A DNA stretch of 64,000 nt from JANMEX01 sp043776635 (GCA_043776635.1 JAYVRA010000051.1:4450-68449); one strand, 5' to 3'; counted from the stretch's first letter, positions 42,770-51,700 are shown. Notes: generated by a model from the letters alone, not told the origin. Numbers and translations: made by a program.

Positions 42770-43012
42770 ATGCCCTTGCGTAAGCAATCTGTTTCGATCT
42801 TCTTGGAAAGTGTAGCTGCCCTTCGCGACACATCACTGTTCGGCGGCCGCGCCTCTATCGCCGGCTCAGTGCTTGGAGCCATCATTGTAGGTGTATTCAA
42901 CACGGGTCTTTCGCTAGCTGGCGTTGATAGTTATTGGCAATTATTTGCCTCAGGTTGTTTGGTGATTATTGCTGTTGCACTTGATCAATGGCTACGGAGG
43001 GCATCGCAATGA
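42770..43012 (+). pseudogene. C-terminal fragment of a fructose-type ABC permease (FrcC relic)
   Basis: An 80-aa frame whose last ~65 residues (TSLFGGRASIAGSVLGAIIV, LSLAGVDSYWQLFASGCLVI, LDQWLRRASQ) are the final helices of an RbsC/FrcC-type permease, normally about 350 aa. Similarity fades upstream of about 42809, which marks a deletion joint. The expected upstream binding-protein gene is missing too. The TGA still overlaps the frcA ATG, showing where the intact operon was coupled. The fragment cannot form a transporter. Confidence 0.85.
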
Positions 43013-43797
43013 GTGACGTTCAACCCATTCTCAAAGCACGTGGTTTGATGAAGCGCTACGGCAACGTTGTTGCCTTGAACAGCGCGGATTTTGATCTTTA
43101 TCCGGGCGAAGTTCTGGGAGTGATTGGTGACAATGGCGCGGGCAAATCGTCCTTGATTAAGGCGATCTCCGGCGCGGTGACACCCGACCACGGCACGATT
43201 GAACTTGAAGGCAAACAGGTCAATTTCCGCAATCCGGAAGATGGCCGCAACGCCGGCATTGAAACCGTGTATCAAAATCTGGCTCTCTCGCCTGCGCTTT
43301 CAATTGCCGACAACATGTTCCTTGGCCGGGAAATACGCAAAACAGGCATTTTGGGTGATATATTCCGCATGATGGACCGTGGCGCGATGCAAAAAATCGC
43401 CCGCGATAAGCTGACTGAGCTTGGATTGATGACCATTCAAAACATCAACCAAGCGGTGGAGACACTCTCCGGCGGTCAGCGTCAAGGCGTTGCGGTTGCC
43501 CGTGCGGCGGCGTTCGGCTCCAAAGTGGTCATCATGGATGAGCCGACTGCGGCGCTCGGCGTGAAGGAATCGCGCAGGGTTCTTGAGCTTATTCAAGACG
43601 TTAGAAGACGTGGCATGCCAATCGTGCTGATCTCGCACAATATGCCGCACGTGTTTGAAGTGGCGGACCGGATTCACATCCATCGTCTGGGTCGCCGCCT
43701 CTGCGTCATCCGCCCGAAGGACTATTCCATGTCAGATGCGGTTGCCTTTATGACGGGTGCAAAGGAGCCACCGGCAGAAGCATTGGCAGGCAATTGA
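43009..43797 (+). CDS. frcA: sugar ABC transporter ATP-binding protein (FrcA-like)
   Basis: Single-domain sugar importer ATPase, 262 aa from the ATG at 43009 (MSDVQPIL) with GGAGG upstream. Walker A is GVIGDNGAGKSSLIKAISG, the signature ETLSGGQRQGVAVARA and Walker B VVIMDEPTAALG, all intact. Being a single-ABC form rather than the duplicated RbsA form points to the FrcA group. Its permease is only a fragment and the binding protein is gone, so it is probably non-functional unless it serves another permease. The stop overlaps the TTG start of the kinase gene. Confidence 0.9.
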   Translation: MSDVQPILKARGLMKRYGNVVALNSADFDLYPGEVLGVIGDNGAGKSSLIKAISGAVTPDHGTIELEGKQVNFRNPEDGRNAGIETVYQNLALSPALSIADNMFLGREIRKTGILGDIFRMMDRGAMQKIARDKLTELGLMTIQNINQAVETLSGGQRQGVAVARAAAFGSKVVIMDEPTAALGVKESRRVLELIQDVRRRGMPIVLISHNMPHVFEVADRIHIHRLGRRLCVIRPKDYSMSDAVAFMTGAKEPPAEALAGN

Positions 43798-44456
43798 GCG
43801 CAGTTTCTAAAGTTACAAATACAGGGCCGCCGGTACAAACCATCGCCGGTCTTTGCGATTTGGTGCTTAAAAACGCAACAAATTCAAGCCGTTATATGGT
43901 GGCCGTTGCCGGACCTCCGGCTAGTGGCAAGTCCACAATTGCCGAACATTTGGTCGAGGCCTTAAGGGAAAAGGGCGAACGCGCGATCGTCGTTCCGATG
44001 GATGGGTTTCACTATGATGATATCGTCCTGAACCGCTTAGGGCTGCGCTCCCGCAAAGGCTCGCCTTCGACATATGATTGCGCGGGCTTTGCAGCACTGC
44101 TGAAGCGTCTCAAAGCCTTAGAGAATAATGTCGCGATTCCAGTTTTTGACCGTTCGCTTGAATTATCGCGGGCGGCGGCGGCAGTCATTTCGGCCGACTT
44201 TAAATTCCTCATCATCGAGGGGAACTATCTGCTTCTCAGCGAAAAACCATGGAGTGATTTGCGCCCGTTTTTTGACCTTACAGTCTCAGTCGATGTTGAG
44301 CTTCAAGTGCTCCAAGACCGTCTGTCCGCGCGTTGGAAACAGTATGGAAAGAGTGTGGAAGAGGCACGAAATTGGATCGATAGTAACGATATGCCTAACA
44401 TTCGCCATGTGCTTGAACACAATGTAGCTGCGGATATACATTTCACAAATAACTGA
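43794..44456 (+). CDS. frcK: nucleoside/nucleotide kinase family protein (FrcK-like, TTG start)
   Basis: P-loop kinase of 220 aa related to uridine kinase and pantothenate kinase (CoaA fold). Walker A is VAVAGPPASGKSTIAEHL (about 38-55), followed by VPMDGFHYDDIVLN and the IIEGNYLLLSEKPW segment. It is the last gene of the frc locus in rhizobia, where it has been proposed to phosphorylate fructose or a derivative; that is not settled. The TTG start overlaps the frcA TGA. The reading frame is intact despite the loss of the transporter. Confidence 0.87.
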   Translation: MSAVSKVTNTGPPVQTIAGLCDLVLKNATNSSRYMVAVAGPPASGKSTIAEHLVEALREKGERAIVVPMDGFHYDDIVLNRLGLRSRKGSPSTYDCAGFAALLKRLKALENNVAIPVFDRSLELSRAAAAVISADFKFLIIEGNYLLLSEKPWSDLRPFFDLTVSVDVELQVLQDRLSARWKQYGKSVEEARNWIDSNDMPNIRHVLEHNVAADIHFTNN

Positions 44457-44512
44457 TTCGTCTCCCTCCTAAATCGCACCTCCCGGCACTCTGTTTCATA
44501 GTGGAAATCTAA

Positions 44513-45400
44513 ATGCACCCCGGTGTTCTGCTGGCGCTTCTTGCCTATTTTGTTTTTTGCATTTGCGATTCGCTTATTAAAAGCATCGGTCCCGATACCG
44601 GCGTTTTTCAAACCGGATTTTTCGTCACGCTGTTTTCATTTATACCTGTCCTGGCATTCACGCTGCGCCATGATCCCTTGTCGGCGATGTTCAAAATGAA
44701 CCAGCCGTGGCTGGTGGCAGGCCGTGCCGCGTCTGGCATCGCGGCGGGCATGTTTGCGTTCTATACGTTCACGCATTTGCCATTTGCGGAATCCTACGCT
44801 CTGATATTTTTAGCGCCTGTCTTTGTGACCATCCTCTCGATATTCTTTTTGGGAGAGCAAGTCCGCGCGTGGCGCTGGAGCGCGGTGGTGCTTGGGCTTA
44901 TCGGTGTGTGGGTCATCGTGCGCCCGGGCTTCCGTGAAATCCAAACCGGACACTTAACCGCCATTGTGGCCGCCATGATGAGCGCCACGACTTTCGTCTT
45001 CTTACGCAAACTCGGCCAGACCGAGCGCCGCATCACGCTGATTGGTGTCTTGCTGGTTGCATCTGTCACCATAAACGGGTTGTTGATGATACCGGAATTC
45101 AAGATGCCCGATGGACTGGAATTTGCAAAATATGTCGGTGCAGGCATTTTCGCAGGCCTCGGTCACACAACGCTTCTAGCCGCTGCGCGCACCACGCCCG
45201 CCAATCTCATCGCTCCAGCGAACTACAGCCAAATCATCTGGGCAGTCATTATCGGATTGCTGTTCTTCAATGAAGTGCCTGACCGCTGGACCATCACCGG
45301 CATCGTGTTGGTGTGTCTGTCCGGCGTTATGACGCTCATCCGCGACGAAATGCGTTCCGGCTGGTTGACGAGAACTCATGTGGTAAAGAAGTTTCCATAG
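44513..45400 (+). CDS. DMT superfamily transporter (EamA domains)
   Basis: Inner-membrane protein of 295 aa with ten predicted helices forming two EamA repeats (about 5-135 and about 145-285). The ESYALIFLAPVFVTILSIFFLGE segment at the end of repeat one and the PANYSQIIWAVIIGLLFFNEVPD segment in repeat two are the family hallmarks. Members export amino acids, nucleobases or other metabolites; the substrate here is unknown. Monocistronic by spacing. Confidence 0.88.
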   Translation: MHPGVLLALLAYFVFCICDSLIKSIGPDTGVFQTGFFVTLFSFIPVLAFTLRHDPLSAMFKMNQPWLVAGRAASGIAAGMFAFYTFTHLPFAESYALIFLAPVFVTILSIFFLGEQVRAWRWSAVVLGLIGVWVIVRPGFREIQTGHLTAIVAAMMSATTFVFLRKLGQTERRITLIGVLLVASVTINGLLMIPEFKMPDGLEFAKYVGAGIFAGLGHTTLLAAARTTPANLIAPANYSQIIWAVIIGLLFFNEVPDRWTITGIVLVCLSGVMTLIRDEMRSGWLTRTHVVKKFP

Positions 45401-45422
45401 CTAAGATATTAGTGATGTCTCT

Positions 45423-46217
45423 TCAAATATAAAGCGGTGAGATCGTTTTGAAAAAGTAATATCCTGTTTCCCGCCGGTTTTCGGCAATGTCGCTTGCAAA
45501 CAGGTCGAGGTAAGTCAAACACCAGCGCCGCACATTAGTGGCAATGAAATGATGAAACTCCACTGAGCTCTCATCATGATCAAATGCCTCCAACGCGTTA
45601 TAATAGGCAAGACGGCTGGTGTTTTCAGAAGCTATAATTGTAACCGGATAGCCCGCTCTCATAAGCATGAGATTCATTGTTAATCTTGCTGTGCGGCCGT
45701 TACCATCAATGAACGGGTGAATTTTGACTAGTTTAGCGTGCATAATTGACGCCAATAATACCGGGTGCAGTCTGTCCTTTTCCAAATCATAAAACGCAAA
45801 ATAGTCGTTCATGAGCGCCGGAACTTTTACCGGATTTGGGAAAAAATGGTCGCTGCCTTTAATGCGTACACGCACCGAACGGTACATACCCGCATTATCA
45901 TGGTCGATGCCGCGAAGAATGAGAGCATGGATATTTAAAAGCTCGCGCTCAATAAAAGGCACCGCTTTGGAAATCAGCGCACGGATTTGAGCAATTGCTT
46001 GCTGATGATTGATCGCTTCCAAATGATCCTTTAGTGGCTTCCCGCCAATTGTCATGCCTTGGTTAACCACAAGGTCTGTCTCTTGGTAGGAAAGCGTGTT
46101 GCCTTCGATACGGTTCGATTCGTAAGTATACTCCGTATCGAATTGCTCTTGAAGAACTCGCATATGTCCAGCGCTAAACGGTCGGAAACTTGACACGCAT
46201 TTTTCCAATTCATTCAA
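45423..46217 (-). CDS. Fic domain protein (AMPylation enzyme)
   Basis: Fic-fold protein of 264 aa as read from the TTG at 46217. The catalytic motif HPFIDGNGRTARL (about 168-180) is complete, with His and the Mg/ATP-binding residues, so AMP transfer to a protein hydroxyl is expected. The inhibitory helix motif SNRIEGN (about 34-40) stands N-terminal to the core, a class II arrangement that keeps the enzyme off at rest. Its N-terminus looks incomplete: upstream, in another frame, an ATG at 46369 opens MIDTAHLSPSMLSAAQKAQL, so a one-base shift near 46247-46255 may have split the gene. Confidence 0.83.
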   Translation of the reverse strand: MNELEKCVSSFRPFSAGHMRVLQEQFDTEYTYESNRIEGNTLSYQETDLVVNQGMTIGGKPLKDHLEAINHQQAIAQIRALISKAVPFIERELLNIHALILRGIDHDNAGMYRSVRVRIKGSDHFFPNPVKVPALMNDYFAFYDLEKDRLHPVLLASIMHAKLVKIHPFIDGNGRTARLTMNLMLMRAGYPVTIIASENTSRLAYYNALEAFDHDESSVEFHHFIATNVRRWCLTYLDLFASDIAENRRETGYYFFKTISPLYI

Positions 46218-46442
46218 TTGGATAAGCAGTTCATCCAGCGTGGCGGGCAGGGAAATAGCGTGGCAACGTTAACATTTGACTGTTCGGCAAACTCCACACG
46301 CCATGCATCCAGCTGCGCCTTTTGAGCCGCGCTCAACATAGAGGGTGAAAGATGTGCCGTATCAATCATAAGCGAAGAGTGTCTCAGAAATTGCGTTCAA
46401 ACAATTGTCTAATGCATTTATACCGGAAAAGTAACCGGTTAC

Positions 46443-46778
46443 TCAAGCCGCCGTGCGTTGGTCGTTCCCGGTACCCGGAGCCAGCGTGATTTCCAGTCCG
46501 TCCAATTCCGGGGACATCAAAATCTGGCAGGATAACCGCGAATTCTCATGCACACTAAACGCGCTGTCGAGCATGTCATGCTCCTCGTCATTGGCGGGGT
46601 AGAGCTTGCTCAGCCATTCCGGATCGACATAAACATGGCATGTCGCACAAGCGCAGGCGCCGCCGCATTCGGCTTTGATGTTGATACCCCAGTCGCGGAT
46701 GATTTCCATAACGCGCCAGCCTTCAACGCCTTCCAGCGTATGGCGCACACCTTCTTGGTCTGTGACGTGAATGAACAT
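46443..46778 (-). CDS. 2Fe-2S ferredoxin
   Basis: Adrenodoxin-type [2Fe-2S] ferredoxin, 111 aa from the ATG at 46778 (MFIHVTDQEG); a 12-residue longer frame is disfavoured. Ligands are in AECGGACACATCHVYV (C-x5-C-x2-C) and SRLSCQI. It is the last gene of the sulfite-reduction operon, 8 bp after DUF934. Position suggests it carries electrons to the CysI hemoprotein, in place of the CysJ flavoprotein that is absent here; this is inference. Confidence 0.9.
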   Translation of the reverse strand: MFIHVTDQEGVRHTLEGVEGWRVMEIIRDWGINIKAECGGACACATCHVYVDPEWLSKLYPANDEEHDMLDSAFSVHENSRLSCQILMSPELDGLEITLAPGTGNDQRTAA

Positions 46779-46786
46779 TGCTGATC

Positions 46787-47299
46787 TCAAGAGTTTGCGG
46801 GAACACGACGCCACGAATAGCCCGCCGGTTTGGTGGCAGCGGCAGTGGCGGGCTGATAATAAATCGGCACGGAAGTATCCACGTGCTCTTCCAGCCGCTT
46901 GATAGCGACACTGTTTTTAAGTTCGAGCGAGTTAAAACCATTGCGTAACAGCAGCGGAATTTGATCGACGAGCACATCGCCGACGGCGCGAACTTCACCG
47001 GCATAGCCATATCGACTGCGTAGAAGCGCTGCCTTGGAGTGCGAGCGACCGTCATTATAGGCCGGGAAAGCGAGCGCAATGAGTGACACATGGGCAAGGT
47101 CGGGAACAATCTCATCGAGCTTTTCGCCTGGCAAAATCATCACACCAAGACGGTTTGCACCAGACTTGCGCTGTTCAAGCGACAAAGCCAAATAGGCAAC
47201 CAGTGGCAGGATGACTTGACCGGAGCCATCGTCGCTTTCGCCATGATGCCAGCCGTCGCTCGCGAACGCGCCATCGCGCCAGTATTTGAGGTCAGCCAT
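46787..47299 (-). CDS. DUF934 family protein
   Basis: Protein of 170 aa matching the DUF934 family, repeatedly found beside cysH/cysI and annotated as probably involved in sulfite reduction. Conserved features are VAYLALSLEQRKSGANRLGV, LIALAFPAYNDGRSHSKAAL (FPxxxDGR) and VLVDQIPLLLRNGFNSLELK. No catalytic residues are established. It lies 13 bp after cysH and 8 bp before the ferredoxin, within the sulfur operon. Confidence 0.9.
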   Translation of the reverse strand: MADLKYWRDGAFASDGWHHGESDDGSGQVILPLVAYLALSLEQRKSGANRLGVMILPGEKLDEIVPDLAHVSLIALAFPAYNDGRSHSKAALLRSRYGYAGEVRAVGDVLVDQIPLLLRNGFNSLELKNSVAIKRLEEHVDTSVPIYYQPATAAATKPAGYSWRRVPANS

Positions 47300-47312
47300 T
47301 TTTATATAGTCC

Positions 47313-48062
47313 TTACAATGTTTTTTCTGTCAGCGAGGCGTCTAGCCCGCCAAGATGAATGCCGCACTCGACCTTGCCCTGCCCCTTCCAGCGCCCGCCG
47401 CGCTGGTCATCGGCCGATGATGGTTCAGTGCAAGGGGCACAGCCGATAGAATAATAGCCGTAAGGAATGAGCGGATGCTCAGGCAGAGCGTGGCTTTCCT
47501 GATAGGCGGCAATATCATCACCGGACCAACCGGCTAGCGGATTGATGCGGATACGGTTTCCCACCGCCTCGAAGAATGGCAGTGCAGCACGGGTGGAGGC
47601 CTGAAAGCGCTTGCGGCCCGTGAACCAGGCACCAAACGGCACTACGGCACGGGCCATCGGCTCCACCTTGCGAATGGCGCAGCAGGCATCTGTGGATGAT
47701 TTGTGTAAGTCACCCTGTGGATCATCAGTCGCCAGGGTTGATGGCAGCGGCTCGATGTTGCGTAGGTCTGTGAGGTGAAAGAAGGCGGCCAACTGATCGC
47801 GGTAAGTTAGCGTTTCTTCAAAATGCTTGCCCGTATCCAAAAACAGGATTGGCGTGTTGGCGTCAACATGGGCAATCAAATTGAGCAAAACAGCCGAATC
47901 CGCACCGAACGACGACACCGCGCCGATATCGCCCGCAAAGCCTTCTTGGACGCTGTAGGCAATAATATCTTCAGCGCTGGCGCCGGCAAAGCGCAAGTTC
48001 AGCGCTGTCGCCAAGTCCTTGGCGCTATCGGGATTTGTTGCTTGTTGAGGCACGGTTTGCAT
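47313..48062 (-). CDS. cysH: adenylyl-sulfate (APS) reductase, CysH family
   Basis: Reduces activated sulfate to sulfite using thioredoxin; 249 aa. The PP-loop region is VSSFGADSAVLLNLI (about 49-63), the substrate LDTGKHFEETL follows, and the nucleophilic Cys is C233 in VECGIHL. Four extra cysteines (C127-C128, C208, C211) form the [4Fe-4S] set that marks the APS-using type rather than the E. coli PAPS type. The start is 4 bp after cysI. Sulfate activation genes (cysDN) are not in the window. Confidence 0.93.
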   Translation of the reverse strand: MQTVPQQATNPDSAKDLATALNLRFAGASAEDIIAYSVQEGFAGDIGAVSSFGADSAVLLNLIAHVDANTPILFLDTGKHFEETLTYRDQLAAFFHLTDLRNIEPLPSTLATDDPQGDLHKSSTDACCAIRKVEPMARAVVPFGAWFTGRKRFQASTRAALPFFEAVGNRIRINPLAGWSGDDIAAYQESHALPEHPLIPYGYYSIGCAPCTEPSSADDQRGGRWKGQGKVECGIHLGGLDASLTEKTL

Positions 48063-48066
48063 GATG

Positions 48067-49755
48067 CTACACCGAAGAATTCGTGCGTGAGGTGGCTACA
48101 GACTCAACGTAAAGCGCATTCTTGAATGGCTCTGCGCCAAGGCGACGGTAAGCGGTCAGGAAGTTCTCATCGGGTGACAGGCGGTTGCCCATATATGTCT
48201 CCACCACCAACTCAATCGCGTCGGTAATTTCATCCGCCCCAAAGCCGCGACCGACGATTTCACCAATCGTTGTGTTTTCATCCGCCGAGCCGCCAAGCGT
48301 GATTTGATAGAGCTCTTCGCCCTTCTTCTCGACACCTAAAATGCCGATGTGACCAACATGATGATGGCCGCAGGCATTGATGCAGCCGGAAATTTTGATC
48401 TTGAGGTCGCCGATGTCCTGCTGGCGCTTTTGGTCGGCGAAACGCTCAGAAATTTTCTGCGCCACAGGAATAGAGCGTGCCGTTGCCAGCGCGCAATAGT
48501 CGAGACCGGGGCAGGCTATGATATCTGTAATGAGACCGGCATTGGCTGTTGCCAAATCTGCCGGAACCAAAACATCATAAACCGTCTTCAAATCCGCCAG
48601 CGCGACATGCGGCAGAATGATGTTTTGCTCATGGCTGACACGCAATTCACCGGAAGAATATGTATCGCCAAGATCGGCCATCAAATCCATCTGATCGGCG
48701 GAGGCGTCGCCGGGAATACCGCCGATTGGTTTCAGCGAAATGGTTACGGCGCGGTAGTCCGGATTTTTGTGGGCAATGGTGTTTTGTTGCACCCATGCAG
48801 CAAAGCCTTCGTCAGACTTGCGCTGCGCAGCCAACAGGCCGTGGCCTTCAGCGCGTTCCGGCAAAGTTGGCATGGCAAAATAGGATTCGATGGCGCGGAT
48901 GTCTGCTTCCGGCAAGGTCAGTTCTTGGCCTTTCAGATTGGCAAACTCGGCCTCGACAGCAGCCCGCAATTCTTCGGTGCCCATTTCGTGGACCAGAATT
49001 TTGATGCGGGCCTTATATTTGTTGTCGCGGCGGCCTTCCAGATTGTAGACCCGCAAGATTGCCGTGCAGTATGACAGCAAATCTTTTTCCGGCAGAAAAT
49101 CACGGATTTTCTTGGCAACCATCGGCGTGCGGCCTTGACCGCCCCCAACATAAACCACGAAGCCGATCTCGTCTTGTTCATTGCGCACAACTTGCAAGCC
49201 AATGTCATGCACTTGGATGGCAGCGCGGTCGTGCGGCGCGCCGGTTACGGCAATTTTGAACTTGCGTGGCAGATAAGAAAATTCCGGATGGATGGACGAC
49301 CATTGGCGCAAAATTTCAGATGCGGGGCGCGGGTCCATAACCTCGTCTGCCGCAACACCGGCAAAATGATCTGCCGTGACATTGCGGATGCAATTGCCGG
49401 AGGTTTGCAGGGCATGCATTTCAACGCTTGCCAATTCATCAAGAACCGCCGGCATGTCGGAAAGCGCGGGCCAGTTATACTGAATGTTCTGGCGCGTGGT
49501 GAAGTGGCCATAGCCGCGATCATAGGCGCGGGCGATGTGCGCGAGCTTATGCATCTGGCGACCGGACAAGGTGCCGTAAGGAATGGCGACGCGTAGCATA
49601 TAGGCATGAAGCTGCAAATAAACCCCGTTCATCAAGCGCAGCGGGCGGAACTGCTCCTCGGTAATTTCACCGGAAAGGCGGCGCGTCACCTGATCTTTGA
49701 ACTCGGCAACACGGGCATTTACAAACGCTTGGTCAAACTCGTCGTAGCGATACAT
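48067..49755 (-). CDS. cysI: sulfite reductase hemoprotein (nitrite/sulfite reductase family)
   Basis: Siroheme/[4Fe-4S] enzyme of 562 aa reducing sulfite to sulfide. The two ferredoxin-like half-domains and siroheme domains are evident. RQNIQYNWP and SGNCIRNVTADHFAGVA lie in the N-half; the cluster Cys sets CPGLDYC and CINACGHHHVGHIG lie in the C-half. Sulfite rather than nitrite is indicated by the cysG/cysH/DUF934 context. It lacks a fused reductase, so it needs an electron donor, for which the operon's ferredoxin is a candidate. Nine bp separate it from DUF2849. Confidence 0.94.
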   Translation of the reverse strand: MYRYDEFDQAFVNARVAEFKDQVTRRLSGEITEEQFRPLRLMNGVYLQLHAYMLRVAIPYGTLSGRQMHKLAHIARAYDRGYGHFTTRQNIQYNWPALSDMPAVLDELASVEMHALQTSGNCIRNVTADHFAGVAADEVMDPRPASEILRQWSSIHPEFSYLPRKFKIAVTGAPHDRAAIQVHDIGLQVVRNEQDEIGFVVYVGGGQGRTPMVAKKIRDFLPEKDLLSYCTAILRVYNLEGRRDNKYKARIKILVHEMGTEELRAAVEAEFANLKGQELTLPEADIRAIESYFAMPTLPERAEGHGLLAAQRKSDEGFAAWVQQNTIAHKNPDYRAVTISLKPIGGIPGDASADQMDLMADLGDTYSSGELRVSHEQNIILPHVALADLKTVYDVLVPADLATANAGLITDIIACPGLDYCALATARSIPVAQKISERFADQKRQQDIGDLKIKISGCINACGHHHVGHIGILGVEKKGEELYQITLGGSADENTTIGEIVGRGFGADEITDAIELVVETYMGNRLSPDENFLTAYRRLGAEPFKNALYVESVATSRTNSSV

Positions 49756-49764
49756 TTGTGATCC

Positions 49765-50046
49765 TTAAACTGCCGGTTTGCCGACATAATCAATTGTTGG
49801 GCCGTCGGCGCGGATGCGCTCACGAAGGCGGACAGGGTGCGGCTTGCCTTGATTGTCCACCACATCGATGAGGTTGACATCAACCACTTCATTATTGGCA
49901 TAGGCCAGCGCACCAATCGTGGCCAAGCGGCTTTCGGCATCGGCATCGCGGGCCACTTCCACGCTTGCAAACTCAGCTCTCCAGCCTTCCTGCGAATACC
50001 AAACAGCTTCGCCATCGGTAAGGCGGTTGGCAGTTAGAACCTTCAT
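49765..50046 (-). CDS. DUF2849 domain protein
   Basis: Small protein of 93 aa matching DUF2849, an alphaproteobacterial family placed between cysG and cysI. The N-terminal NRLTDGEAVWYSQEGWRAEF and a C-terminal PHPVRLRERIRADGPTIDYV are typical. Function is unestablished; tight linkage suggests a helper of siroheme or sulfite reductase. Its start overlaps the cysG stop by 4 bp. Confidence 0.9.
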   Translation of the reverse strand: MKVLTANRLTDGEAVWYSQEGWRAEFASVEVARDADAESRLATIGALAYANNEVVDVNLIDVVDNQGKPHPVRLRERIRADGPTIDYVGKPAV

Positions 50047-51503
50047 TGTGTGAACTCCGTAGCCGTATCGTGTGCGGCCTCAATCTGTGCCGCGCTTTTA
50101 TATTGTGCCAGCGCGGTAGCGCGTGAAAGGTCAGCGCCAGCGACAGCCTCGCCAATAATGACCATGACAGGGCCGGTCAATTCATTCATGCCGGCCAGAC
50201 TTGGCAGATCACTCAATGTGCCATGAAACATCCGTGCATCCGTGCGGCTGGCATTTTCGACAGCGGCAACCGGAGTATCGCAGTTCAGACCGGCATCAAT
50301 AAGATTTTGCGCAACAGTAGCGGCGACCGAGCGGCCCATGTAGACGGCGACGGTTGCGCCATCGATAGCAAGCCGCGCCCAGTCCGGCAGGGCATCGCCC
50401 TGCAAATCATGGCCCGTGGTGAACACCAGCGACGAGGCAACACCGCGCAATGTCAGCGGCAAAGCCAGATCAGCAGCGGCGGCAAAGGCTGACGTTACGC
50501 CGGGCACAACATCATAGGAAATTGCAGCATTGCGCAACGCCGTCAGCTCTTCTGCCGCGCGGCCAAAAATCAGCGGATCGCCGGATTTCAGACGCACCAC
50601 GCGCTTGCCATCCTTCGCCAGCGCAACCAGCAGCGCATCAATTTCTTTTTGGCTCTTGGAATGGCAACCTTTGCGCTTGCCAACTGAATAACGCTCCGCA
50701 TCACGGCGGCCCATGGCCACGACGGATTCGGGCACCAGCGCGTCATAGACGATCGCATCGGCCTCCATCATCAGGCGTTGCGCACGAAGGGTAAGCAAAT
50801 CTTCAGCGCCCGGACCCGCACCAACCAGCGACACATGGCCGGCATCAACGCCGCCCGTACGCAAGAGTTTCGTGGCAGCACGTCGGGCAGATTTTAGATC
50901 GCCCTCTTCGGCAAAACGCGAAGGCGAGCCTTGGAAAAAATTCTTCCAGAACGAGCGGCGGGAAATGCCCTTTGGCAGCAATACTTCCACCGCGTGGCGA
51001 TAAGACTGCGCCAACCGTGCAACGCGGCCAAGGTTCAGCGGCAACATCTGATCGATACGGGCGCGGATCATTTGCGCTAAAACCGGGCCTGCACCTTCCG
51101 TACCGATGGCGACCGCCACGGGCGCACGGCAAACCAGCGCAGGTGTGAAGAAATCACATTGGTCCGGCTGGTCCACGGCATTGGCGGGAATCTTGAGCAA
51201 TCGCGCGGCATCGACAATGGCGCGGTCCTGCGCCTGATCGCCGGTCGCGCCGAACACCAGGCACGCACCGTCTAAAAACTTTGCATCAAACACGGCATGT
51301 ATATGCTCAACGCCTTGCCCATCTACAAATGCTAAAAGCCCGTCGGATGGTTCGTCGCAAACGAGGCGTATGGTGACAGACGTTTCGCTCAAAAGGCGGC
51401 ATTTTGCCAGCGCTTCTTCGCCATTGCCCACGACCACAGCGAAACGCCCGGCAACCTTAAAGAATGCAGGAAACGATGAAAGCTTGTGGGTCTTTTCGGT
51501 CAT
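50043..51503 (-). CDS. cysG: siroheme synthase (uroporphyrinogen methyltransferase / precorrin-2 dehydrogenase / ferrochelatase)
   Basis: Makes siroheme for CysI from uroporphyrinogen III in three steps; 486 aa, bifunctional form. The N-terminal Rossmann dehydrogenase/chelatase (about 1-210) has FAVVVGNGEEALAKCRLL and DQPDQCDFFTPALV. The C-terminal SAM methyltransferase (about 225-470) has VGAGPGAEDLLTLRAQRLM, VRLKSGDPLIFGRAAEE and VVPGVTSAFAAAA. It is the first gene of the sulfur operon. Two palindromes in the 197-bp leader (51545-51561, 51633-51648) may bind the operon regulator. Confidence 0.95.
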   Translation of the reverse strand: MTEKTHKLSSFPAFFKVAGRFAVVVGNGEEALAKCRLLSETSVTIRLVCDEPSDGLLAFVDGQGVEHIHAVFDAKFLDGACLVFGATGDQAQDRAIVDAARLLKIPANAVDQPDQCDFFTPALVCRAPVAVAIGTEGAGPVLAQMIRARIDQMLPLNLGRVARLAQSYRHAVEVLLPKGISRRSFWKNFFQGSPSRFAEEGDLKSARRAATKLLRTGGVDAGHVSLVGAGPGAEDLLTLRAQRLMMEADAIVYDALVPESVVAMGRRDAERYSVGKRKGCHSKSQKEIDALLVALAKDGKRVVRLKSGDPLIFGRAAEELTALRNAAISYDVVPGVTSAFAAAADLALPLTLRGVASSLVFTTGHDLQGDALPDWARLAIDGATVAVYMGRSVAATVAQNLIDAGLNCDTPVAAVENASRTDARMFHGTLSDLPSLAGMNELTGPVMVIIGEAVAGADLSRATALAQYKSAAQIEAAHDTATEFTQ

Positions 51504-51544
51504 GTGAAAAACCTTTTGTGCAGTGCAACTATAATCTCGTCCTT

Positions 51545-51648
51545 TTATGTCAAAAACATAAGAAATTGTCTCGCAAAGAATCGGCGCGGCTGGATTTCAT
51601 TTTCTGTAAAAACTGAAAATATCGAAAAACTGTTCCAGATTTCTGGAA
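51545..51648. promoter_or_regulatory. two palindromes upstream of the cys operon
   Basis: TTATGT-CAAAA-ACATAA at 51545-51561 and TTCCAGA-TT-TCTGGAA at 51633-51648. Both lie between cysG and the end of the penicillin-binding protein gene. The first is 42 bp upstream of the cysG start, where a sulfur-responsive regulator might bind; no known consensus was matched. Confidence 0.35.
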
Positions 51649-51700
51649 TATCCGGATTTATGTTGCAAAGTCGTTAGCGCTGACCATGATGCATCAAAGG

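Noticed and set aside
48349..49074. 241-codon frame antisense to cysI
   Set aside because: Shadow of cysI; composition is His/Cys-rich in the manner of reverse-strand artefacts.
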